Origin: Eledone cirrhosa
Taxonomy: Eukaryota > Mollusca > Cephalopoda > Octopoda > Eledonidae
Assembly (NCBI GenBank): GCA_964016885.1
Contig: OZ024743.1
Span: 164,034,719-164,098,718, forward strand
Direction of reading: 5' to 3'
DNA: 64,000 bases
Shown: one piece after another, positions 10,401 through 22,079 of the stretch
Layout of the letters: each line of letters opens with the position of its first letter
Position numbering within the stretch: position 1 is the stretch's first letter
Notes under the pieces: generated by a model
What the model was told of the DNA's origin: nothing
Database searches by the model: none
What the model saw: the letters and a program-made list of their open reading frames with translations, nothing else
Made by a program: the position numbers and the translations under genes

Positions 10401-12934
10401 GGTATATTAGTATTTCATTTGATATATACTCTACAGTTTGGTATATTAGTATTTCATTTGATATATACTCTATAGTTTGGTATATTAGTATTTCATTTGA
10501 TATATACTCTATAGTTTGGTATATTAGTATTTCATTTGATATATACTCTATAGTTGGGTATATTAGTATTTCATTTGATATATACTCTACAGTTTGGTAT
10601 GTTAGTATTTCATTTGATATATACTCTATAGTTTGGTATATTAGTATTTCATTTGATATATACTCTATAGTTTGGTATATTAGTATTTCATTTGATATAT
10701 ACTCTATAGTTTGGTATATTAGTATTTCATTTGATATATACTCTACAGTTTGGTATATTAGTATTTCATTTGATATATACTCTACAGTTTGGTATGTTAG
10801 TATTTCATTTGATATATACTCTATAGTTGGGTATATTAGTATTTCATTTGATATATACACTATAGTTTGGTATATTAGTATTTCATTTGATATATACTCT
10901 ATAGTTTGGTATATTAGTATTTCATTTGATATATACACTATAGTTTGGTATATTAGTATTTCATTTGATATATACTCTACAGTTTGGTATATTAGTATTT
11001 CATTTGATATATACTCTACAGTTTGGTATATTAGTATTTCATTTGATATATACACTACAGTTTGGTATATTAGTATTTCATTTGATATATACTCTATAGT
11101 TTGGTATATTAGTATTTCATTTGATATATACTCTACAGTTTGGTATATTAGTATTTCATTTGATATATACTCTATAGTTGGGTATATTAGTATTTCATTT
11201 GATATATACACTATAGTTGGGTATATTAGTATTTCATTTGATATATACTCTATAGTTGGGTATATTAGTATTTCATTTGATATATACACTATAGTTTGGT
11301 ATATTAGTATTTCATTTGATATATACTCTATAGTTGGGTATATTAGTTTTTCATTTGATATATACTCTATAGTTGGGTATATTAGTATTTCATTTGATAT
11401 ATACTCTATAGTTTGGTATATTAGTATTTCATTTGATATATACCACTATAGTTTGGTATATTAGTATTTCATTTGATATATACTCTATAGTTTGGTATAT
11501 TAGTATTTCATTTGATATATACTCTATAGTTTGGTATATTAGTATTTCATTTGATATATACTCTATAGTTTGATATATACTCTATAGTTTGGTATATTAG
11601 TATTTCATTTGATATATACACTATAGTTGGGTATATTAGTATTTCATTTGATATATACACTATAGTTGGGTATATTAGTATTTCATTTGATATATACTCT
11701 ATAGTTTGGTATATTAGTATTTCATTTGATATATACACTATAGTTGGGTATATTAGTATTTCATTTGATATATACTCTATAGTTTGGTATATTAGTATTT
11801 CATTTGATATATACACTATAGTTGGGTATATTAGTATTTCATTTGATATATACACTATAGTTGGGTATATTAGTATTTCATTTGATATATACACTATAGT
11901 TGGGTATATTAGTATTTCATTTGATATATACTCTATAGTTTGGTATATTAGTATTTCATTTGATATATACACTATAGTTGGGTATATTAGTATTTCATTT
12001 GATATATACTCTATAGTTTGGTATATTAGTATTTCATTTGATATATACACTATAGTTGGGTATATTAGTATTTCATTTGATATATACTCTATAGTTTGGT
12101 ATATTAGTATTTCATTTGATATATACACTATAGTTTGGTATATTAGTATTTCATTTGATATATACTCTACAGTTTGGTATATTAGTATTTCATTTGATAT
12201 ATACTCTATAGTTTGGTATATTAGTATTTCATTTGATATATACTCTATAGTTTGGTATATTAGTATTTCATTTGATATATACTCTATAGTTGGGTATATT
12301 AGTATTTCATTTGATATATACTCTACAGTTTGGTATGTTAGTATTTCATTTGATATATACTCTATAGTTTGGTATATTAGTATTTCATTTGATATATACT
12401 CTATAGTTTGGTATATTAGTATTTCATTTGATATATACTCTATAGTTTGGTATATTAGTATTTCATTTGATATATACTCTATAGTTGGGTATATTAGTAT
12501 TTCATTTGATATATACACTATAGTTGGGTATATTAGTATTTCATTTGATATATACACTATAGTTGGGTATATTAGTATTTCATTTGATATATACACTATA
12601 GTTGGGTATATTAGTATTTCATTTGATATATACACTATAGTTGGGTATATTAGTATTTCATTTGATATATACTCTACAGTTTGGTATATTAGTATTTCAT
12701 TTGATATATACACTATAGTTGGGTATATTAGTATTTCATTTGATATATACACTATAGTTTGGTATATTAGTATTTTATTTGATATATACACTATAGTTGG
12801 GTATATTAGTATTTCATTTAATATATACTCTATAGTTTGGTATATTAGTATTTCATTTGATATATACTCTACAGTTTGGTATATTAGTATTTCATTTGAT
12901 ATATACACTATAGTTGGGTATATTAGTATTTCAT
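7419..12934. repeat. 39-bp minisatellite array, about 141 units
   Basis: Units are 39 bp, about 79% A+T, and read CTCTATAGTTTGGTATATTA then GTATTTCATTTGATATATA. Variation is confined to a few sites: CTCT/CACT, TATAG/TACAG, TTTGG/TTGGG and rare CATTTGAT changes. Because 39 is divisible by 3 and the unit lacks stops in some frames, long frames run on both strands (minus 377, 336, 492 and 453 codons; plus 400 codons). They translate to 13-residue repeats of the YISNEILIYQTIE type. I read these as consequences of periodicity, not genes. There is one irregular short unit at about 9827 and another at about 11563. Confidence 0.97.
9005..12446. repeat. Higher-order duplication within the 39-bp array (1,736-bp period)
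   Basis: The rare variants TTAGTTTTTCATTTG (9608 and 11344), ATATACCACTATAG (about 9703 and 11439) and the 19-bp short unit CTCTATAGTTTGATATATA recur exactly 1,736 bp apart. That offset equals 44 units of 39 bp plus the 19-bp partial unit plus one inserted base. The order of unit variants also agrees over about 14 units leftwards and 23 units rightwards of these markers. Copy borders are approximate. Confidence 0.85.
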
Positions 12935-12935
12935 T

Positions 12936-13560
12936 AGCCGCAATGACAGGACGGAGACATCGTTATGCTAGCAGTGGACTTCAATGGTCATGCTGGACAG
13001 TTCAAGGATGGTTACACTGGGGTACATGGTGGGCACTGTTACGGCTCAAGAAATGAAGAAGGGGTTAGACTTCTTGAATTTTATGATGCAAGTGCACTAA
13101 CCATTTGCAACACTAACTTCCAGAAACCTGCCAACCACCTAATAACCTACAAATTAGGCAACCACATAAGCCAGATTGACTTCTTGCTATTTAGGCAACG
13201 TGACAGACAGATGGCGTCAAATACCAAGGCATACCCCGGGGAAGAATGTACCCCACAGCATAGGTTAGTTGTTAGTGATATCGCAGTAAGCAAGAGATGG
13301 AATGAGACATACAGGAAGGTGTGGAGAAGAAAGGTCTGGAAGTTAAAAGACCTTTCACTAAAATACAAAATTAGGAAAGCCCTTCAAGATGTGTATGACG
13401 AAAAAGAAGACGATTTAGAGTTGTATGACATAGATGATAATTGGAATTTCTTACATGACAATTTACTGCAGGCTACTGAAGAAACTTGTGGCTAGAGCAG
13501 AGCTCCAACCAGACAGAGAATGACCTGGTGGTGGAACAGCACGGTAGATTAGAGACAAAA
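12936..13560 (+). pseudogene. LINE copy A: endonuclease C-terminal half
   Basis: The frame at 12965-13495 gives VDFNGHAGQFKDGYTGVHGG, NEEGVRLLEFYDASALTICN, QIDFLLFRQRDRQ and PQHRLVVSD. These align with the second half of the AP-type endonuclease of copy G (GDLNGHVG, QVDYIL, SQHRLIISD). The active-site region 'QETRW' is missing because the copy is truncated at 12936, where the 39-bp array begins. The first Asp-containing motif reads VDFNGH. A stop (TAG) after EETCG and later frameshifts end the frame. The region matches copies E and G in order and content. Confidence 0.85.
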
Positions 13561-15478
13561 CACTAGCATGTAATGCTTGGGAAAATGGTGGGAGTAGAGA
13601 ATATACAGTAGGGATATACAGTCGCTAAGAGAGAAGCTAGATGTCAGGTGTTCTGAGCACGCATGGAGTCTGAGAGTAGGAGGTTTGCCAATGTTCTGCG
13701 ATGGTAAGATCAGAGACGTGCGGTGTCCCGCATTGCAAGGCAGTGTGTCAGTGCAAATCAGGATGCTGTTGGAGATAAATGTGTCCAGAATGATCAGAAA
13801 AAGGTCTGGAAATGTCATTATGAGAGACTGATGAACCGACAGAGGGGCCAGCTATTGAGATTGACGAATATAGGGTCCAAGAGGCGATTAAGGAAATGAA
13901 AAATGCTAAGGCCGCTGGACCGTCGGGGATAGTTGCTGAGATGCTGAAGGCGTCAGGGGACGTAGGTACTAAACTGGTTGCACGCATAATCAATCAGGCT
14001 ATATATGGCAGTGTCATACCCAAAGACTGGTGCAGCAGTATTCTCATAAATTGCTACAAAGGTAAAGGGGATGCTCTGGATAGGAGCAATTATAGGGGCA
14101 TAAAACTGATTAATCAGGTCATGAAAGTGGCAGAAAGGATATTAGTGCAACTAATTAGAGAAAGGTCAAACTAGATGAGATACAGTTTGGTTTTGTGCCT
14201 GCGAAAAGTACAACAGATGCCCTCTTCTTAATGAGACAATTACAAGAGAGGTTCTTAGAGAAGAATAAGCCACTATACTTAGCTTTTGTTGACCTAGAGA
14301 AGGCCTTTGATCTGTCATCTGGTGGTCCCTAAGGAAGCTGGGTGTTGAGGAATGGCTTGTGAGGAGAGTGCAAGCTTTGTACAGAGGTGAGGGTAGGAAT
14401 GGAGTTTAGTGAGGAATTACAGATACAAGTAGGAGTACATCAGGGTTCGGTCCTCAGCCTGCTCGTCATTATAGTCCTCCAAGCCATAACAGAGGAGTTT
14501 AAGACCGGCTGTCTATGGGAACTTCTCTATGCTGATGATCTGGTTCTTATAGCAGAATCAGTAGAGAAGCTAGAGAATAAATTCTGGCTATGGAAACAAC
14601 AGTTGGAATCAAGAGGACTGAGAGTGAACCTAGCTAAGACAAAAGTGTTGATGAGTAGAAAAGAGGACACAACTCTGATTCCGTCAGGGAAATGGTCATG
14701 TTTGATATGCAGAAAAGGAACTGGCATAAATTCTATAAAATGTACACAATGCAGATCTTGGGTACACAAGAGATATAGTGGGATAGCAGGCAAACTAACA
14801 GGTAGGCAGAAATACGTATGCAGTAGATGTACAGGCAAATTTGACAGTAGAAGTCGCATTGATAGACACATTTTTCAAATGCAGGTGGGTGCTATAGAAG
14901 TTGTTGATAGCTTCCGGTACCTAGGTGATCAGATTAGCATGCGAGAGGGGTGTTCCGAGGCCATAGTGTCTAGAATAAGGACGGGTTGGAAGAAGTTTAG
15001 GGAGCTGCTTCCTCTGCTGATGAAGAAGGGTTTCTCCCTGCGTACGAAAGGCCGGTTATATGATTCCTGTGTGAGGTGCGCGATGCTGCATGGTAGTGAG
15101 ACATGGGCAGCAACTGCAGAGGATATGCAACGGCTGGAGAGAAATGAGGCAAGCATGCTCTGTTGGATGTTCAATGTCAACGTGCGTGAATGGCCGAGCA
15201 TGGATGTGTTGAGAGAGAAACTGTGTCTGAGAGGGATAAATTGTGCGAGAGAGGACACTGCAATGGTATGGACATGTGATGTGCATGGAGGATGACTGAT
15301 GGGTGAAGAAGTGCCAAGAAATGCCAGTTGAAGGAAGACGTAGTAGAGGAAGACCACGAAAAACATGGGTGGAGGTGGTGAGAGCAGACCTCAGATCGCT
15401 GAAGCTCACGGTGGAGATGACGAAGGACCGTAACCCTTGCAAGCAGGGAAAAGCAGACATAAAATGATGATGATGATA
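13561..15478 (+). pseudogene. LINE copy A: reverse transcriptase, PHD-like finger, C-terminus and (GAT)n tail
   Basis: Pieces in three frames read AAGPSGIVAEMLKASGDVG, DWCSSILINCYKGKGDALDR, AFVDLEKAFD (with a small deletion after it), VHQGSVLSLLVI and ELLYADDLVLIAES (catalytic YADD). A Cys-rich finger starting at WSCLICRKGTG follows, then FRYLGDQIS, MLHGSETWAATAEDMQRLER and a C-terminal SRGRPRKTW. The finger's last Cys of the HxxC pair is Tyr (HKRY). Frame breaks at 13495-13896, 14174 and 14330-14380, plus a shift near 15265, make it non-functional. The 3' end is CATAAAATGATGATGATG. Confidence 0.85.
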
Positions 15479-15849
15479 TTTATACAATATAAACTATTCT
15501 TTCTCTGACTGTATTCCTCCTTTGAGAACCAAGTACCTCCCATTTGAGAAACACTATATTAGTTGGGGTTTTTTTCCAAAAAAGAATCCACTTCACTTTT
15601 GTGAAGTAGTACAAATTCTGTCAATTGTAAATAATACTCTTTAAAAAAATGTTTACCTCTCTAATTTTCCTCTTCCTTTCTCTCCTTTTATCAGGAGTTG
15701 TGACTGGCAGATAGCATCAGCAATAGAAAGACCTAGGGAAATAGTTTCCTCAATCTAATTTCATGATCAGCTCTTTTCCTTTCTTTGATGGAAAGAGCCT
15801 ACCTAATTTAGTGTTTCAATTGTTATTGTCCTTTAGATTCATTATAATT
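15479..15849. other. No recognisable feature
   Basis: AT-rich DNA with no element termini or meaningful frames. Confidence 0.4.
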
Positions 15850-16080
15850 TGTGGACACAGCATGGCCAGATGGTTAAGAAGTTTGCTTCACAACCATTAT
15901 GTCCTGGTTTGATCCCTCTGCATACCATCTTGGGCAAGTGTTGTTTATCATAACTGCAGGTCAACACATGCCTTGTGAGTAAAACTGGGCAAATGGAAAT
16001 TGCTTGGAAGCCCATGGATTGTACCTTTCATTCAAAGGGCCAACCTTGACTCACACTGTGTAATGTTGTGTCTCTCTGAA
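15850..16080 (+). repeat. tRNA-derived SINE-U
   Basis: The head GCATGGCCAGATGGTTAAGA with CCTGGTTTGATCCC downstream resembles Pol III A and B boxes. A body including CACCTTGGGCAAGTG-like sequence and CAGGTCAACACATGCCTTGT follows. Related copies are at 19870-20030 and 53385-53510. Confidence 0.75.
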
Positions 16081-16354
16081 AATTACATGTCTATGAAATA
16101 TTTAGAATCTTTGCATGCTAATTTAGTGAATATGTTGTTCAACAACTGTAACACACATTGTTAAAACCGATGGAGATCTATTCCGTTTTTAATTTAGATC
16201 CAAGGTGCATCCATTGTTATAAGAAGTGCTCCATAAATTACTCTCACTGACAGTATTGTCACTTCTGTTTAGTGCGACTAGAAACATTTTCATTAAACCA
16301 AATATTATTTACTTACGTGTACATGTGTATGAAGAAGCAACCTAATCTTTTTGA

Positions 16355-16600
16355 TACTAATCTACCCTGAAATTCCCCTGGTTATATGATGAAAATCCAT
16401 TTCTTTTAAAGTGTTTATGTATCAACTTAAATCCTCCTTTATATGAAAACCTGTTATGTTCCAAGCACCAATTTAATAATATGAAAATCATATTATTAAA
16501 TTCTAAATTATTTTCAATATTAATTGCAAACCCTAGGCAGTATCTTTTATTAGAAATATGGTAACAAAGTGGTTAAACTTAACATTATTATTTACATGTG
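16355..16600. mobile_element. MITE-B copy (degenerate)
   Basis: The copy contains CATTTCTTTTAAAGTGTTTA, GTTCCAAGCACCAATTTAAT and TTAGAAATATGGTAACAAAG followed by GTGGTTAA. These align with the MITE-B copies at 16922 and 53000. Confidence 0.7.
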
Positions 16601-16921
16601 TAAGCAATTTAACACTGTTTTTGTTTAGTGTTTTGACGAGTTTGTTTGCATAAATGAAAATTGAGTTTATCAGTATTTGGACTTATTTCATTATATTGAG
16701 AGTAGAATGACTGCATTTCTTGTTTTATGTAATCTAGTTTACAGCCTCTCATTTCTAAGTTCAAATTTCATCAGGACCTGTGCTGTTTTACTTTTCAAAG
16801 TTACAAAAGATCACTGTATGAAAATGAAAAATGATGGTGTTAGGGCCATGTTTAACTCATGAAACCGCATTAGCAAAGCATTCTTAAAAAGTACAAAACA
16901 GCTCTATAACTGCATCAGATT
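16601..16921. other. No gene; 65-bp dispersed motif at its right end
   Basis: 16858-16922 (ATGAAACCGCATTAGCAAAG...) repeats 6553-6618. A 61-codon frame upstream has no support. Confidence 0.4.
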
Positions 16922-17160
16922 AACTCTTCCGATACCAAACTGCCTCTGGTTCTACAATACAAGGCTGTTTATTCTAAAGTATGTATATTTATCTAAAATC
17001 CTATCACAATTTTATATAAGAACCTTTGTTAAGCTGTTCCAAACACCAACTTAATAGTGAAAAAGTTATATTATTAAATCCCTGAAAATTTGATTATTTT
17101 CAGAATTATTTGAAAATCATAGATATTGTCTTCATTAGAAATATGGTAAGGAAAGGTTTA
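16922..17160. mobile_element. MITE-B copy
   Basis: Starts GATTAACTCTTCCGATACCA, passes through TTTATATAAGAACCTTTGTT and CCAAACACCAACTTAATAG, and ends AGAAATATGGTAAGGAAAGG. The order matches other MITE-B copies. Confidence 0.75.
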
Positions 17161-17334
17161 GTCTAGTACAACAAATTTTCACAGCCATCTGTCCACTAGT
17201 GAAAATGCTATAAACATTTGAATTAACAAATGCATTTTTAGATATTTTCTTCTAAATCATTGAGAGTTAAATGCCAATGGCTATTTTGAGCTTGCAGTTG
17301 TTTAGTCCCAGATCAACTCTGCCTTAGCAGACAT

Positions 17335-17535
17335 TGGATCAAAGGCATTCAATCTTTATATTGGTTCCAATACTACCACTTTACAAAGTGTACTGAATGC
17401 AATTGTATCATGGCACCTGCACTACTGCTTTACAGAGTGTACTGCATGGAATTTATACTGGTTCCAGTACTGCCACTTTACAGAGTGTACTGAGTTCATT
17501 TTATCATGACACCAATGCTATCATTTTATAGGGTT
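17335..17535 (-). repeat. SINE/LINE 3'-tail material in three degenerate tandem copies
   Basis: Three units about 55-60 bp long carry a YACTRCCACTTTACARAGTG core, each followed by TACTG...ATT. The same phrase (TTTACAGTGTATACTGGGTG) occurs inside tails at 42885-42920 and 53175-53205, so this is amplified tail sequence. Confidence 0.55.
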
Positions 17536-17864
17536 TACAAAAATAATAATTAAAGAAAAATTTCTTCTCCTTTTCACCTATGAACTCTAACTGGAACTAA
17601 ATAATGCCCGAAGTTGAATTAACAGATGGTAAAAATATCTCCAAAGCACCAGTTTTTGTTAGGAAAACAGTACTGTATATTTTTTATGTTTGGGTGGGTG
17701 GATTGGTTTTTGCTGAAGTAATTTGTTTTTACAGATGGATGCCTTCTCAGCTGTTAACTGCTCAACTGTGAAGAGGGTGGGGGTGAAACTGTCTTATCTC
17801 TGAAGTAAGCTTTGTTTGGTGCTTTGTTGAAGAGCACAGTAAACTCATCATCATACATCTGTTA

Positions 17865-18010
17865 TCTATGCTGGGGCAACATGGGTTCTTGAGCAAAACA
17901 CTTAATTTCACATTGCTTTTCATTATAGGGCTGAGTCTCTTACCATTAAAACACTTGAGAAACCTGAGATGTAACTTTGTAAGAATCCAGCAACGGTGTG
18001 TTCTGTAACA
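17865..18010 (+). repeat. SINE-T body fragment
   Basis: Contains GGTTCTTGAGCAAAACACTT, ATTAAAACACTTGAGAAACC and TGAGATGTAACTTTGTAAGA, in SINE-T order, without the tRNA head. Confidence 0.7.
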
Positions 18011-18029
18011 ACACACACGCACGCACGCG

Positions 18030-18190
18030 ATAGGATTAGGGCCAATAATTAAAACACATGAGAAACCAATGAGATGCAGTCAGCTAAACTGGCATATGTG
18101 TGAGCTGTGAATTTCTTGTCTTTCTGGCATGGGTTGGACAGGTCATCATGGTCTATGCTTAAACGATCAAAGTACCACATCTTGTTTATA
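18030..18190 (+). repeat. SINE-T body fragment, second
   Basis: Starts at GGGCCAATAATTAAAACACA, includes GAGATGCAGTCAGCTAAACT and GGCATGGGTTGGACAGGTCA, then fades. It follows the previous fragment in the same orientation after a short ACACGCACGC run. Confidence 0.65.
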
Positions 18191-18531
18191 AATAAGTTCC
18201 ATATTTTGGCATTTTTATGACTGGATATGACAAGCTTCATACTCATCGTGGAATCCTTTTTGAGGTTGTGTTTTATGGCTGGAAGCTCTTCCTGATGCCA
18301 ATTCTTTTAGTTGTCCCTTGTCCCTTATAGTCTACCTACTCTCACCCAGATACAATATATTATGATATAACACGGGTGAAAGAACAGAAATTTGTTTTCT
18401 GAACTTTGTTTTATTTGTGGCCCACTTTAGAAGAAATAAAAAAAATTAGCGAACTGAGTTCATAAAGTTAAAAATGAGTAGTTATATATTTTAACCTATA
18501 TAAAATTTATTAAGTAATTTCCTTATTTGTG

Positions 18532-19055
18532 AAGGCATGTAGCTTAGTAGTTAGAGCGTTGAGCTCACAATTGTAAGGTTGTGAGTTTGAATTCCGGACT
18601 GGGCAGTGCATTGTGTTCTTGAGCAAAACACTTTATCTCATGTTGCTTCAATTCACTCAGTTGTAGAAATGAGTTGTAATGTAACTGGTGCCAAGCTGTA
18701 TCAGTCATTGCCTTTCCCTTGGGACAACATCAGTGGCATGGAAAGGGGAGACTGGCATGCATGGACAACTGTTAGTCTTCCACAAACACACCTTTCCCAG
18801 GCTTGTGCCTCAGAGGGAAACTTTCTAGGTTCAAAACCACGGTCATTCATGATTGAAGGGAGCCTACGAATTTCATGCAACAATAAAATACCCCCAGTAC
18901 ACATTGTAAAGTGGTTGGCATTAGAAAGGGCACCCAGCCATAGAAAACCTGCCAAAAATGAAATGTATGAATAATAGGGAGTCACCTGACTTATCTAATC
19001 TCAGAATATGCCAACCACTTCGACAATTGAAAATAGGCATAAAATGGTGATGAGG
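18532..19055 (+). repeat. tRNA-derived SINE-T with LINE-type 3' tail, complete
   Basis: The tRNA-like head has TAGCTTAGTAGTTAGAGCG (A-box-like) and GGTTGTGAGTTTGAATTCC (B-box-like). The body carries TTGTGTTCTTGAGCAAAACA. The 3' third reads GTAAAGTGGTTGGCATTAGA, AAGGGCACCCAGCCATAGAA and AACCTGCC, ending GGCATAAAATGGTGATGAGG. That 3' third is shared with LINE 3' ends at 32740-33150, 42225-42655 and 56625-57117. Frames of 122 and 94 codons across it are incidental. Confidence 0.85.
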
Positions 19056-19474
19056 AATTTTACGATTTTCATGGCATACTTAGTTACATCTTGTGACACT
19101 CCAATGTGCTACAGCATACTGTTTGATAATCTCTCCAACATCTTCATATCTACCTCTTATTTAGTGAAAAGGAACATTCATTAATAATACTTTCTATTTT
19201 TATGGAGGACAACTTCAATTTATAGAGGAGGAAGAGCGAGAGAGGAAATATCAAGTTCTGTTATTCATACCTGAGTTTAGAGCATAAGCATGTAACTGAA
19301 GATACTTTTATCTAATTATAAGCTGAAAACTAGGTCATGGACTTAGTTCACTGAAATCTTATCACCCGAATAAAGAGGCTAATCTCAATAACTACAACAT
19401 TAAAATAAAGAATGAGGTGATTTTAATAGTTGTCAAGTTCATTTATCGTTAAGGTCATATGTCATAGTTAGTGT

Positions 19475-19720
19475 TGAACTCTTCATAAGACTTGCGACAG
19501 TAATATTAAAACCCCCAAGAAACCTCCTATGAAGTACAACCATGTTAGGTACCAGCTGAACTTGCATTGCTGTCAGATGTAATTTTCATTTTTTTTTTTT
19601 TATTCGAATTCATTTTTCATCATCACTTTTGTTGCTTTTCTTTCCACTTTCATATGTGCATGGGTTGGACAGGCTTTAATTCATGGATTCCACTCTTATG
19701 ATTTTGCATCATCATCTTGT
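19475..19720 (+). repeat. SINE-T body and tail, partial
   Basis: AAGACTTGCGACAGTAATAT..., CAAGAAACCTCCTATGAAGT, ACAACCATGTTAGG and CATGGGTTGGACAGGC appear in SINE-T order. The head is missing. Confidence 0.6.
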
Positions 19721-19869
19721 CTATGATAACCAATTTTAGATGTGATTTAATTATTTCGTCCCTGGTTTCATTCTGAGATGAAATAAGTAAATCTTGAAAT
19801 AGCACAACTTTTGATATTCTCCACTCCTGCCTCACTCCACACTATCTTTTTATTTTGTCTATATTTTAG

Positions 19870-20030
19870 CTGGTTTCACAGCTACGTGGTTTGCAGTTCA
19901 GTCCCACTGCGTGGCACCTTGGGTTAGTATATATTATGACCTGAGCTTGACCAATGCTTTGCCAGTGAAATTTAATAGGCAGAAATTGTTTTCTGGCAGA
20001 CTAAGCAGATATGTAAAGACTCCATGTATT
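19870..20030 (+). repeat. tRNA-derived SINE-U copy
   Basis: CAGCTACGTGGTTTGCAGTT, CACTGCGTGGCACCTTGGGT and TGACCAATGCTTTGCCAGTG follow the order of the copy at 15850. Confidence 0.7.
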
Positions 20031-20058
20031 TTGTAGTTAACATAGTTCACATATTTAA

Positions 20059-20256
20059 CCCTTTACAATTTACATTACTTTATATATATACTATTGTATT
20101 TTCATGGTAAAGGATTTATCTCGCATAATATCAAATCTATGATATTTTGATATTTATTTTAAAAACAATACCTACTGAGTGGCCAGTTACAGCTGGATTG
20201 AACAGAAAGGGGTGAGCGAATTCTGGCTGGATATGGCCAGCTTAAATGCTAAAGGG
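20059..20256. mobile_element. MITE-A copy 2 (piggyBac-derived)
   Basis: A 198-bp element between TTAA at 20055-20058 and 20257-20260, starting CCCTTTACAATTTACATTAC and ending TTAAATGCTAAAGGG. It is colinear with MITE-A copy 1 across the whole length. Confidence 0.9.
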
Positions 20257-20284
20257 TTAACCACACTCAACCTTTTCTTTTACC

Positions 20285-21165
20285 CAATCATTACACAGAA
20301 CCTCTATGTACATGTTCATGTCTTCCTATGAAACCCCATTGCATTTCTTTTATATCATATTTTTCTATGTGTAAAACACATTTTTAAACTTAAAAATTTG
20401 ATGTTGAAATCCTTCTGTGTCCAAATACACCAAATGGAAATATTAGATACTACAATAACCTTTTCCAAACTCTTTTCTCTAAAATAAGGATGTGTCTTAT
20501 ACAATGATGTACCTTATATTCCAATCAATCTGGGATACCCTCCTCATCTCCCCCCATACAATTGTCTTGCATTGCCTTGAGAATATTCCCAATAAATGTT
20601 TATTATTTAAACTTTTTAATACATGTTCCCTACACATAAACACATACATGTGCACATGTGTGCCCACTGTTTTTCTCTGATTTAATTATACTTTTTCTTT
20701 CAATCTTATTTCATTTTATTTTGCTTGCTCTCTCTCTCTCCCTTCTCTTGCTCTCACCCTCTCTTTTTTTGGCTCTGTCTCTCCTCTCTCTCACTTGCTG
20801 TCTCTTACTCCCCCTTCTACTCTGAATCCTTATACAGTGTTCTCTTAGTTTATTTCTTTCAACTATTCCCTATTTATTTTGATATTTTAGTGTTTTTAAT
20901 GATCTCCATAATGGTTAAAGATCTTTTTTTTAAATAATACCTTAAACTAAAAATATATCTCCATTTCTTTATATTATATTAATTTAGAATTTTCTTATGC
21001 TTTTTTATTTTCTAGATATAAAGAAATAAAATTTGAAAACAATGCCATAATGTGTTGATTAGCTGCCTCAGCTTATAAAGTGGGAGGAGGAGGTCCATTT
21101 CTCAGACATAAAATAGAGGGGCCCCGGCATATATTCAAGTATATATATGATAGCTCCAGGTCACT
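20285..21165 (+). mobile_element. MITE-C copy 1
   Basis: Shares with 31965-32400 the blocks TGCATTGCCTTGAGAATATT, CTTTTTAATACATGT..., CCTTAAACTAAAAATATATC and ATTTCTTTATATTATATTAA. TGTTGATTAGCTGCCTCAGC near 21055 occurs inverted at 44183-44205. A pyrimidine run (20725-20800) lies inside. Full limits are uncertain. Confidence 0.65.
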
Positions 21166-21469
21166 CCTGACCAAGCAGACATTTAATCAAACGCATTCCA
21201 GCCATGACTATACCATCAATTTTTGGCAATGTGTATCTAGGACTTCATTGTTCAATTTGTTCTTTTTTTTTTTTTATGGCATGGTTGCTATTTCTAACAT
21301 ATTGAGTGACCACAGAGAGGTTCCTTTGTTAGTTAAATCTCAAAATAAGACAGCTTGGTTGATCTATCATTCTGAAAGGTTTTTGGTTTTAGTCAAAGAA
21401 AGTTGAACAGTTTGAGTAGACTGATGCAGTTGATATCCCACCTTGAACATCTTTGGATTTGTCTACATG

Positions 21470-21838
21470 TACTCTTGGGGCTTGAATAATCGTCCTCTCC
21501 CACCTCCACTTATTAAATTTTCAGATTTTTTCAACACCCCCAACCCCTGTTGATTCCAACCTCTCTGCTCATTAAATTATGCTAATCTATCTCCAGCAAA
21601 ATTTTATTTTAAGTGATAGCTTTCCTGCGATAATTAATTTTCTTTAGACATTAAAAAACAATTTCACATGACAACAAAAGAACATCACAAGAAATCTCAT
21701 GTTATAAAATGAATAGGATGGATTGGGGTCTCAATATGTAAACTAAACAATTAATTGTGGGGTTTTTTTTAATCAAGGGAGACAACTCAGAACAATTATC
21801 GATTTTCCACCCTCTTCTATTATTTGGGACCCAAGAGT
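21470..21838. mobile_element. MITE-D copy 1
   Basis: About 370 bp with inverted ends: GTACTCTTGGGGCTTGAATA at the left and, reading inward from the right, TTACTCTTGGGTCCCAAATA. The interior contains GACATTAAAAAACAATTTCA and GGTCTCAATATGTAAACTAA. Colinear with 28632-28984. Confidence 0.8.
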
Positions 21839-22079
21839 AAAAACACCAAAAGCTGTCAGTTTTAGAAATGTCAATGTTGCTGTTACTATTTAATTAAAGT
21901 TTGTGTGTATGGGGTTTAGAATAGGTACACTGTATCCTTGCATGTTGTAAGGGATGTTGAAAAGAGTTTGCACTAGGAAGGGCATCAAGATGTAAAGCAT
22001 TGATTTGAAAAGGACTCAGTGAGCCTTTCAAGGGAACCACAAAACCAACCCTTGTTTTAGTAATTAAAAATAGCCTTAA

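Noticed and set aside
7387..12908. Long open frames (336-492 codons) on both strands of the 39-bp array as repetitive proteins
   Set aside because: The frames follow from a stop-free unit whose length is a multiple of three. They are open on both strands, lack signal peptides or cleavage sites, and end where an indel breaks the period.
7419..12934. CRISPR array
   Set aside because: Units are contiguous repeats without unique spacers, and the context is eukaryotic transposon DNA.
18532..18610. A functional tRNA gene
   Set aside because: A- and B-box-like motifs are present but the cloverleaf does not close, and a SINE body and LINE-type tail follow. The same holds for 29282, 43030-43110 and 53811.
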